NCBI RefSeq assembly: GCF_020921035.1
Contig: NC_063158.1
Span: 2,338,001-2,402,000 of the forward strand
DNA from: Rhodamnia argentea
Lineage: Eukaryota > Streptophyta > Magnoliopsida > Myrtales > Myrtaceae
Direction: 5' to 3'
DNA: 64,000 nucleotides
The notes below the pieces were generated by a model, which did not search any database, had not been told where the DNA came from, and was given only the letters and a program-made list of their open reading frames with translations. Within the stretch, counting starts at the first letter, position 1, and every line of letters starts with the position of its first letter. Shown one piece after another: positions 22,348-32,024 of this stretch. A program made the position numbers and the translations under genes.

Positions 22348-24651
22348 ATGTTAGAGGAGCCTCAGTTTTGTTCTTCTCGGGTTTTGTCGCCGTTCCGCGA
22401 GGAAAGCGGCGACGAGGAGCTCTCCGTGCTTCCGAGGCACACCAAAGTCATTGTGACTGGAAATAACCGGACCAAGTCTGTATTAGTGGGACTTCAAGGC
22501 GTTGTCAAGAAGGCAGTTGGCCTCGGTGGCTGGCACTGGCTGGTATGTCTCCTCTCTTATGCATCCATTGTTTTGCTCTAGCTAAATTAGTGATTTTGTA
22601 TCCATCTGTCTGGGGTAATTGCTTGGTTGGTAAAAATATTCTGTATCTGCTTGTTGTTTGAACTGCATAACCAATGTCTTGTGAATTAAGAAAGTCATCA
22701 TCTGAACATTTTGAAAGGATTAGAGTGTCTAGTTGTGATGTCCTATCAATGAACAGAAACAATTGGTTGTTGAGTAAAATAGTCTGGGACGTGTTTGCCT
22801 GCCTTGTTTCTGCTTGGATGGAGTGACATGATAACTTATCAAAGTTTCATTTAATTTGTCCTTCTATTGCAAACCTGGAAAAAAGTGCTATAGCTCTTGC
22901 TAATCTAAAGTTAGTTCAGAATATGAATGTCCGACGAGTTGGTCAGTAGTTGGTACTCTGTTTAAAATATGATGGTGGTGTAATATTTTATTAGCGAATC
23001 TTGTAAAGTTCGATCGCACGATTTGTTTATTGTAGGCTATGTGGCCCTCAAGCAAATATCAAAGATTGCGTGATGTGGGTGATTTATATTAACTACACCC
23101 TTTCAGAGGATGAACTGAGCAAATTGTTATCGAGCACAATGATGGTTCACTTCTATTTAATACTACTACTCGTCTGTCATTCTGTGTACTAGGCTTTTGT
23201 TTCCTATTTAAACATAATTTGATCATAAAAGTTCCATCAGAAGAAACTCCTGGGGAGCAAATTCATGTCATTAAGTTGTCATTGACCTTCCGTATGAAGA
23301 CACTCAATGTCCATGTGCAATGCTACTGACAATTCCTGTCTTTGTCAAAACTTGACATGTTTTTCCTTCTTAATTAGCTAAAATGGTCATGTTAGATTAG
23401 TCTTTTTTACTCTGGATATCGATTTGGAATTACACATTAGGACACAAGTTTCATGACGAATTACTAAGACACAGATGCTTGGTACTGCAGGTTCTGAAAA
23501 ATGGGGTTGAAGTCAAGCTACAAAGGAACGCGTTAAGTGTGCTTGAACATCCAACGGGCAATGAAGAGGATGATGATTATGATTTCGACTCTAGCAGCGG
23601 CTCTGAAACCGTTGAAAAGGATCGTCATTTCTGTATGTTGTGTTTTGGTTCTTTTATTTTGTCGTCCAACCTTGTTTCTCTAGTTGTATTATCGATCTCA
23701 CATCTTATGGGAAAACTTTCTACGGTGATCTTTTCATCCAAACAGCCAGTAGCTTTGACTTCCACAAATTTTGCAAGCCAAGAGTTAGGCATATGAGGCC
23801 ATGGATCACATCTGCACCAGCCAAATCAGTGAACCGAGGATGCTATAGAGATGTACAATCCATTATTCAGACTCCTCAGCTGGTAAGAAAGTTATGGCTC
23901 TTTCATGTGGCATTTTGGATTACTTTGTTCTTGTTAAACTAATCTCACAGTCCTCAAGAAAGTAACCGAGTGTATTCATCACAGCACAAGTAACATGCAG
24001 CAAGTCTTTTTGTTCACCTTTTCCAATAGCATCAACAAAAAAGTTTAGGTCTCTGAGGATGTGATGATACCCGTTCATTCCACGCCTCAGACATTGATTG
24101 CTTCGAAGAAGTAAATTTGTGGTTTAGGTCCTTTCATCTATAGAACCAGTGTTGCTACACTTAACTACTTAAACTGCAGATTACAAGGGTAGCGGTAGGT
24201 TTAACATTACCCGCTGAAAGTTCATGAATTCTCTGTTATTTGCTCTTCAGAGGGTAAACCTGTCGAAACTAGGGACGAGTTCGCTGTGGAGATATTGCAA
24301 ACATTACAAACTTGTAAGCCTATCTGAGAAGTTTCTTATACACACTTTTGCCAGTCGAAAGGGTTGTCTGCTCAGCTTTGCTCTTGATGTTCTGTACATA
24401 GGTGAACACCAGTTCCAATCTTGGAAGGGAACAGATGCTTAAAGCCGTGGGTCGGCATTTCGCATCACAGGTCTCTCTCTCTCTGTGCAAGCACGCTCCC
24501 CGTTTTTTATTTCCTCTCTCTGAAAGTAACAAACTTACTCCATTTGCATATTTCACATACAATGTTGCAGCAAGTGAACGAGAGAGAAGTGATCATGGAC
24601 TTCATCCGTCTGGCCAAAAAACAAAAAGCGGGCGACACCCGCGATTACTGA
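22348..24651 (+). CDS. SAP30-like subunit of a Sin3/HDAC complex (AFR1/AFR2-type)
   Basis: Six coding exons join without frame breaks: 22348–22542, 23491–23632, 23746–23882, 24251–24313, 24402–24470, 24571–24651 (TGA), giving 228 aa. The N-terminal part holds a conserved block (LPRHTKVIVTGNNRTKSVL, GLQGVVKKAVGLGGWHWLVL, KNGVEVKLQRNALSV), then an acidic stretch (GNEEDDDYDFDS). The C-terminal part, residues about 160–222, matches the SAP30 Sin3-binding domain (VNLSKLGTSSLWRYCKHYKL, then GREQMLKAVGRHFASQ and EVIMDFIRLAKKQK). Plant proteins with this order are the Arabidopsis AFR1/AFR2 type, which act with histone deacetylases in the nucleus to repress target genes including flowering genes. The middle exon 3 (Ser/basic linker) is poorly conserved. 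Assignment is from remembered homologues; exon phases all fit. Confidence 0.85.
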
Positions 24652-25740
24652 CTACTCCTCGAACGCCGGGGTGCTTGTGATTAGAGTGCTCACTCCTCAA
24701 ACCCTAACACCTTTAGATGACTGATAGAATGATGTGTGGAAACGGTTGGTATGAGAAACCATGTTCATTATCTCACAGATCCTAACCCATTTAGTCGTGA
24801 CTGAAGTCTGAAGGCTCATGCAGCATAACGCTTTTTAACTGTTAATTCCAACTTTTAGCGGTCTCCATCTCTTCTCTTTCAATTGAATGGTCTTTTCTCC
24901 CTTCGATGCGTGGCACTCCGACAACATTTGTTTTTTCGCAGATCGTGCTAGATGCAAGACATTTTGTTTACTCGATCCGTATTAATGTGGATATTTTTGA
25001 TATATATTTTTTTATTTTTTACCTTTTTGTTTTTGCTTTTTTCCCCTTTTCATTTTGCCGGCGAGGGTTGTCGACGGTGAGAGTTGCATCCCTTCGCAAC
25101 CTCGCTTGTAGGCTTTGCTGATCAAAATGAAATAAAAAATGATAATAAAATAATAAAGTGTAATTAAAAATTTGACCTTTTTCAAATTGTAAAAATTATC
25201 TATGTAAATATCGATTGTGCTACATAAGATGTCCGGCGTAAATATCAGCGATTTCCGATCAAAATTGAATGGATGGAATGAATTTGTAAAATATGAAAGG
25301 ATTTAGGGTTAAATTAGTTCAATTAAATTGTTTAAAATTAAAACGATACTTGGTACTGTTTCGATGGTTAGCCGATAGAATAGCAATTGGAGAAGACAAA
25401 GCTCCCCCCAAATTAAGGTTTCTTCGCATGATTTTATATATGTTCAATCACGATGGACTGGATGATGTTATCATAATTGGTGCGATTAAGATTAACTAGT
25501 CTCGCTACCACCCTCATTATTCTGCATTATTCAAAAGATTATTGTCAAAAGGAAAGGGGACAAGCCAGGCTGTCACGAGGCATTATGCGACAGATGGTGT
25601 GATGTTGATGTTTTCTCATGACCACATGATGTGACGTGGAATTGGAAATGGCCCCCACCAATTCCTTTCCTCTTTATTATGGGCCCCGTGGGGTCCATCC
25701 AAAAGCTCCACCGGTCGAAACAAACCTTGCACGAGAAAAG
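24652..25740. other. 3' flank and a half copy of a foldback repeat
   Basis: After the SAP30-like gene's 3' UTR, 25150–25360 contains 'gatttccgatcaaaattgaa' and 'ggatttagggttaaattagt', words of the arm of the foldback family seen elsewhere. No opposite arm is clear, so this is probably a decayed half. No gene is seen. Confidence 0.35.
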
Positions 25741-26447
25741 GGGCTTTTAAAAAAACACCCACTTCAGGCTCAATGACCATTTTGCCCCGATTTTTTTTTT
25801 TGTCTTGTACAAAATCCCGAACTTTTAACTCAAGTCCTAAATTTGATACCCCTTAATTCGAAACCATTAGCTATCCAACGTGGTAATTCTACATTATCAA
25901 TAAATTCGTATAGCTTGCTAACGTGGATTCAAGGCACTATTCATCGTCTTCTTAGCGCGGAAGCCCAAATTATTCATCCGTTTCAGCTCTATTACATTTT
26001 GAAGGATGACGCTTAAGTTGTTCATCGTTTCCTTCACTTCATTCGCAAGCATTCGCTGTTGCACTGGAATTCGAAGCTATACATTATCACCTGTGAAGAG
26101 ATGCCATGGACGACATTTGCCAAGCTCACCACCAGAGCCTTTTTTTTTAACGAGCCCAACTCCCTTGAAGCTTCGAAATAGTTGTCCTTCAAGCCGTGAC
26201 CGAGGCGAAGAGGATGAACAATTTCGAATTCCGTGCAAAGAAGATGGTGAATAGTGTCTTAAATCCACGTCAGCAAGCCATATTGATTTATTGATGACGG
26301 CGAATTGCCATGTTGGACAACTAATGGTCCAACGGGGGCCAGATTTAAGACTCGTATTAAAGTTGGTGATTTTTTATGGGAACAAAAAAAGTTTAGGTTA
26401 GAATCATCATTGGACCTAAAATTGGTGCTTTTTTAGGGAATTAGCCC
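25741..26447. mobile_element. TIR element with very long inverted-repeat arms and near-perfect 10-bp TSD
   Basis: The left end (gggcttttaaaaaaacacc) and the inverted right end (gggctaattccctaaaaaag) start alike, and the match runs inward for about 240 bases. It passes through 'ctaacgtggattcaaggcac' against 'ctgacgtggatttaagacac' and 'tattcatcgtcttctta' against 'tattcaccatcttcttt'. Flanks are acgagaaaag (25731–25740) and acaagaaaag (26448–26457), a 10-bp duplication with one mismatch. Size, TSD length and G-rich termini suit a non-autonomous Mutator-like element. Transcribed through, the arms would form a long hairpin. Confidence 0.6.
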
Positions 26448-26457
26448 ACAAGAAAAG

Positions 26458-28794
26458 CTTCACGTGGATTGAATTGTGTCAATCGGGTCATTTTCATAGA
26501 TAAATTGATTAGTGATGACCATAACATATAACTACAAAATTAATAATATGAAAGCAAGATCTAATTTGACGTGCACATAGATCTTTTGTAGTTTATTTGT
26601 CATTAGGTTCCCATCCTTTAGTTTTCCGAAACTGAGACAAATGAACCTCAGACCTTATCTTGTGGGAGGCCGAAGCAGGATATGTTAGAATTTGCCGCTT
26701 TGTTTTTTCTTCTCCACCCAATAAACAGTACTATCTATTTATTTAGGGTTAATACTAAAAAAGACAATCCTAAAATGGTACACTTTTATCGCATTTGTCC
26801 CATGCAAATTCTCGCATCTTAAAAAAAAAAAATTACAAATTAATACATGCGTGACAAATTTGCCTACAGTTAGATTCCATCCAATAACCCGTTTCAATTG
26901 CGACGTGGAAACACACGTGGTGAATAACTCGGATGATCGGCGTGTGACATGGATCCGAAATGGAATTTAAACATCAATGTGTTTCCAAAAGGACATTTTT
27001 GGGAAGTTGGATCTGAAGAAAATGAACCGAGGTTCATAAAAATTGCTAAGATTCCTAATTTTGTCACAATTTTGTTCTAAGATTTTGGTGGATTGTGACA
27101 AATATACCAATTTGTGATTTTATTTAACTCGAAAATTAACTTGGGGTAAATATGACGCAAGATATATGTCTGGGATTATGGCATCCCTGTTCGCACGTGC
27201 TTATTAACTTAGCACTCTGCTTTAATTTTTTATTATATATATACAATAGCACATGCGGAAGACTCACTAAAAACATTCAGTCGGCTCTACGAATACAAAT
27301 GCATGACAAAACAAGCGGCATGCATGCCTACAGGGTATGGCCTTATTAGGTTCCACTACTGTACATCTAATAATAGCACATAACACGAAATTCTAGTTTC
27401 ATATATATATTAACCAGTTTTTTACAAAAGTTCAAAGTATTGCTGGAAGATTCATAAGGCACGAATTCCCCACTACTCCCAACTAAACTGGCATCACCGG
27501 CATGCTCCATCGACGTCATTAACAAATCGTAACCGTAGCTAGGTCTCACGAGCACCTCAACCAAAGCATCATACTGGCTTCATTCTTGCTAGCTTGCTCA
27601 TCTAAAAAAAATTAGATTCACGAGAATGAGCCGAAGGTTTGCAAGTAAAATCTCTAAGACTTCGACAATCGGAAACATCAATCACCTAACAAGCAGTCCA
27701 TACGGGGCAAGTAAAACCAGCGAATCGACGACCTTCCAGACCAATCAAACAATATCCACAACAAGCAAGTCATCGAGTTCGCCCATGCATTTGTACGAAG
27801 TCATTTCCGACCCATCTCGTGTACCCACGCACTATTCGTGGCCCATCTTTGCCCAATTCACCTCGAGATCCATCAATCCATTAACAATAGTGCCTCATCC
27901 AGCAAAAATGAGGGACATGCAAGGAGAATCAATGAACCAAAAGTCGACGAATTAGAAATTCTACTCGCCTGACATCCTATGCTAGGAAATTACCACGAGT
28001 CCGAACCACCGCGACCACTAGCTTGAACTAGCCTTAATTTTCCCACGTGTAAGAACTGCCATGTATCGGCATCACGATTTCTCGAGCTTGCTTTGGCAAC
28101 CACGAGCGAGAAGGCAAGGGCTCGTGGGTGTAAACGGGAGGCGGCGAACAGCGTGGTGAGGGAGCTTCTCGGTGGTGCCGTTGCCGAAGAAAATGAAGAA
28201 GAACATGAAGATGGAGATAAAGCTGAAGTAGGAGGTGGTGTCGGATGTATAACTCGTGATTATAGACAAGGAAGTAGTTATATTTGTATTGCCTTCCACT
28301 TGTCTGTTGAATTGAATAATGTAACTAACTGTTTTATATAGATATATATGAAATGAGAGGATCTTGTTTATGCGTGCATGATTATATTCACAAGAGGTTA
28401 GAGAACTCATAAAATGCCATACCCTTTAGGCATGCTTGTCAATCGTTCTTTCCATGCACTTTTGACCTTGCATGGCCGACCGATTGTTTTAGTTAGCCTT
28501 CTCCATGCACCACTATTCTATATTATAATAAGAGATTAAAGTAGAACGCGTAGTTAATAAGTAAGTCGCGGACTGGGATGCCACATGGATCTTTTTGTGA
28601 GATGAAAATAAGGTTGGGATAAATAGGACATTGGTGTGATGTGGTTTTTTTTTTTTTTTTTTACAATATGAAAATTAATTTAGAATGAATGTGGCAAGAT
28701 GTACTAATTTGGGATTTTTTTTTTGTGATGTTAACAATTTAATTTGTTTATCATTTTTGTGACCATACAACAAAATTCTTCATAGGAGCTGGGT
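26458..28794. other. Intergenic, decayed repeats, no supported gene
   Basis: Two diverged related stretches (about 27060–27175 and 28600–28740) share 'aattaac/tttag..gaatgtg', 'gcaagat' and 'ccaatttgtgattt'-type words. Open frames at 27367–27564 (minus), 27626–27955 (plus) and 28072–28410 (minus) have no motif I can name. Confidence 0.35.
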
Positions 28795-29221
28795 AGGGAA
28801 TATTCTAAGTAGCACCGATATCGACACACGACACGACACGAGACACAGACACGTCATTGCTTAAAAAATAAAGAATTTGGACACATTGGGACACGTTGTA
28901 TATTTATATTATGTGTACATGATAAAATATCATGTATATATAACAATATCAACAGTGAGTTTCTTCTTCTTATGTTAAATTAATTTTGGGGTGAATGGGT
29001 ATATGATTTAAGTATATATGTATTTTTAATAGATTTATATTTTGACCTTTAGTTTATTAAAAATGTTTAAAATTGACCTCGTACTTGTCGCGATATTAGA
29101 CTAGAGTGCCGCTAACGTGTCTCGGAGTGCTAACCACATGTCGATCGCTTGTCAGAAAGTATTGGAGTATCCGACACGACACGGAGGCTCCATGAGAATA
29201 TCGGTGCTTCCTAGGGAATAT
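28795..29221. mobile_element. TIR element, 409 bp, 9-bp target-site duplication
   Basis: The 9-mer agggaatat occurs at 28795–28803 and 29213–29221. The insert 28804–29212 starts tctaagtagcaccgatat and its inverted end reads aggaagcaccgatat. Both ends go on into 'gtgtcgtgtc'-type words (cgacacacgacacgacacg on the left, ccgacacgacacggag on the right). No coding capacity. A 9-bp duplication is typical of Mutator-like elements, though the very ends are uneven. Confidence 0.6.
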
Positions 29222-29399
29222 ATTTACAAATACATTTAATGGGCTGAGTGGTACCAAACCTTTTATTGGACCTTGTTGGCCTTTGTAAGTGGGCCGAACG
29301 TGGTGAAGATACCAAAATTTATCGGGCATTCTTGTCCTTATTGTTGGCTGTCAAAAGAGGATTTTGGAGCATAATGCAAAATTTCCAAAGTAAAGTTTA

Positions 29400-29827
29400 G
29401 CTTTAGATGAACCTTCTCTCTCTCTCTCTCTCTCTCACACAATTGCTGATTATGTTCAAAAGCTTGTTCATAATGATTCTCTTACTTGACTCTCGGTTGA
29501 CAAAATCAGTTGCCGTAGACAAATTCCTCCGAGACTCTTATAATTCGGTTTTGTTAGTTCTAGTGCGACCCCTTCCAAGACCTTGCAAGAACATACTTGG
29601 CTTGGGATGCACTAAAGCCATAGTGAGTACTTCTCGTGATACTTTTAAAGGAGCCAGCTTTTTACAAAGACTTGGAAGAAACTTACAAGGAGGTCAATTT
29701 TCTGTATCATGGAGGTGAAGCCACCGCCATCGACAAGCAAGTGAGCATTACGAGTTTTACGACCCTTGTAATTGGAGGTTTAACGGGGCTCGTCGCTTAT
29801 CGGGTTTTGGAAAAAGTGTCAAAATAA
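29400..29827 (+). pseudogene. Unrecognised coding-like fragment, stop lies inside the adjoining repeat
   Basis: A frame ending at 29825–29827 reads KEPAFYKDLEETYKEVNFLY, then a C-terminal segment TTLVIGGLTGLVAYRVLEKV that looks like a small membrane anchor. No ATG opens this frame locally, and upstream open sequence lies in another frame, which suggests a missing intron, a frameshift or decay. The stop codon falls within the left arm of the foldback element beginning near 29812, so the original C-terminus may be lost. I do not recognise the family. Confidence 0.25.
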
Positions 29828-30150
29828 TTCTAAACCTTTTATATTGGTACAAATTCAGCCCTAAACCTTTTTTTGATGCCAATTTACTCTTAAACCTTTT
29901 GGATTGATGTCAATTTAGTGCTAAATCTTTTGCATTTGTGCCAATTCAGTCTTAAACTGGCCAATTAAATTAGTATAAATGCAAAATGTTTGGGATTGAA
30001 TCGGCACCAATGCAAAATATTTAGAACTAAATTGTCACCAATAAAAGGCTTAAGATTGAATTGACACAAATGCAAGAGGTTGACACAAAAAAAAAGGTTT
30101 ACGATTGAATTGGCACTAATGCAATAGGGTTAGAACTTTTTTGACACTTC
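29812..30150. mobile_element. Foldback element, about 335 bp
   Basis: The left arm (aagtgtcaaaataattctaa, then 'ggtacaaattcagccctaaa') and inverted right arm (aagtgtcaaaaaagttctaa, then 'gtgccaattcaatcgtaaac') match. Between them 'aatgcaaaatgtttggg' and 'aatgcaaaatatttaga'-type words recur, so the arms nearly meet. No coding capacity and no clear target-site duplication. Confidence 0.5.
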
Positions 30151-30402
30151 TCCCTCAAGTTTTTGATCTATCAAAATCAAGAGAGGAATAGTAATTTGTC
30201 CCGTTAAGAATTCATAAACTCTAACCAACTATTCTTATGAATTCATTTTTTTTTATGGGTTTCGGAAAACCAAAATAAAAGCATATCTTACGATTTACGT
30301 GGAATTTAATGATATTTCCGCTATTTTTGTTGCTAAACGTCAAAAACATATGTCATAATTATGATCAAATGATAATATTCAAGTCAATGAGTCCAAAAGG
30401 AG

Positions 30403-30474
30403 GCCCTTATAGCTCAGTGGTAGAGCGTCAGTCTTGTAAACTGAAGGTCCGTAGTTCGATCCTGCGTGAGGGCA
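30403..30474 (+). tRNA. tRNA-Thr (anticodon UGU), nuclear type
   Basis: A full cloverleaf folds in 72 nt. The acceptor stem is GCCCTTA paired with TGAGGGC plus discriminator A. The D arm is GCTC-AGTGGTA-GAGC, the anticodon stem TCAGT/ACTGA with loop CTTGTAA (anticodon TGT), and the T arm CGTAG-TTCGATC-CTGCG. Both internal pol III boxes are present (TAGCTCAGTGG and GTTCGATCC) and a T-run (ttcttttt) follows the 3' end as terminator. There is no intron and no encoded CCA. It differs throughout from remembered plastid tRNA-Thr sequences, so a nuclear functional gene is likely. Confidence 0.93.
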
Positions 30475-32024
30475 TTCTTTTTGCCTTTTCTGTTCCTCTC
30501 TGTCTCGCGCGGTGTTGCTCGAATTCAGATGAATTTCCGATTGGAACTGAAGACATCGAGCTGGATATTTTGCACTGGAGATGTGAGATAACACCATTCA
30601 TTCCGGCCGGCAAGAGATCGGAAGGCAGGCAAAGCAGTGTTTCTTTTTGGTTGGGCACATTGGCATATGGTACAAAGGAAAGGATCGTCGATGGATGCTG
30701 CAGCTGGAACTCGAGTGTGTCTCATGAGCTATATGAAACAACAACAGCAAGAAACAGTGATCACAATTCACCATCTTCTCCTGAAGCTTCCTTCATGTAT
30801 CCTCCCTCCTTGGGTTCTTTCCGACTCTCTTTTGGCCCTCTCACACATCACCCATGCACACATCCGGCAATTGGAAGTGTGAAAAGGTCATCGGTTCACC
30901 TTTCCGAATCGCAGAATTCCGACAAGTTTAGTCCTTTAAGGTAAATTTCGATGCATGATAGTAACTTTTCAAATGGATGAGTAATTTGATGCCCTGTCAC
31001 TCTCTTTCTTGCGCCGTAATCTTCTGGTGTGGCTTTTTCACCAAAGATTTGAAGAATCGTCCTTCTACGTGACAGGTCGTTACGCCGAATTTTCAGGCCC
31101 AGAAGCTCATCTGTAATTCTGGTACTTCTTGAATATAATGATGGTAAATAGCTCTTCTACGGGGTAGTCTTTAACAGAATAATCATGAACGCGTACTACA
31201 ACAGATTAAATCGATCTTATGCAGGATCAAAGAGGAGAAGACTAATCATATAGTTCAGAGTTGGAGATCTGTTGGAACTTGGGACTACAACTTCAAGACA
31301 ACTTAGCACAACTTCAAGACAACTTAGCAATGCTCTTGAGTTCTTGTTCAATGTAGGTTCCAGAAACTATCGAGGGTTATCTAATTGAACACCAAAAATT
31401 TCTGCAAATAAAAAGAAATAGCAAAACCGAAACTCGCCAAGAAAAAAAAGTTAGCCCAGTAGCGCGCATATACCACGAAACATGCTAGAAATCCCCTGAA
31501 TTTCTATTGCTGTCTTTTGAACCTCTCTGTCAGAAACTGAAGCTTCACATATGCATATAGCCAGCTATCATTGATTTATAGAAGCTTACCGCTGATTCAA
31601 CAAGACAAACAGAAGAAGGCACATAATTACTTTGCAGTCTCCATTGAGTCTCCAACAAGCTCCAGACATAAAGGAAGAAATATATGCATACATTGCAGCT
31701 ATTCAGGCAAGTCGATAGCTGATTAAAAACAAAAAAAAATTATGCCGATCAGACCAATTGCTCAGAGCAGAGAAAAAAGATTTGAAGATTAGTATAAGAC
31801 TTTAACAACGATTTTCTATGTCAAAAGCTATACAACCTCCTGTCAAACTGAGGCCAGCGAATCATAAGATGATAAGGTGGGTCGAATCAGAGAACTTGTC
31901 AGTCATCTTATGAATAACAAGACAATGGTATACAAACTTCTCTGGGGAATTTCGAAGCGGGTTTATTGGATACTCTTCTATGAATCTATTCTGATTTTCC
32001 TTTGCTTGCCTCAAAGGTAAAAAG
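30475..32024. other. Intergenic and 3' UTR of the TIR–NB-ARC–TPR gene
   Basis: Bases 31860–32024 are probably the 3' UTR of the minus-strand gene. The rest holds no supported gene; a long open frame on plus (30309–30944) runs through the tRNA gene and is taken as chance. Confidence 0.4.

Noticed and set aside
28072..28410. Possible secreted small signalling peptide on the minus strand (hydrophobic FISIFMFFFIFF stretch followed by a basic/Pro tail)
   Set aside because: No suitable ATG-led signal peptide, and the C-terminal residues match no CLE, IDA, PIP or CEP motif that I know.
30403..30474. Plastid-derived tRNA insertion
   Set aside because: The stems and loops differ from remembered plastid tRNA-Thr genes, and the pol III boxes and T-run fit a nuclear gene.
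30309..30944. 211-codon open frame on the plus strand
   Set aside because: It reads straight through the tRNA-Thr gene and shows no domain, splice-consistent structure or typical plant coding pattern; chance frame.
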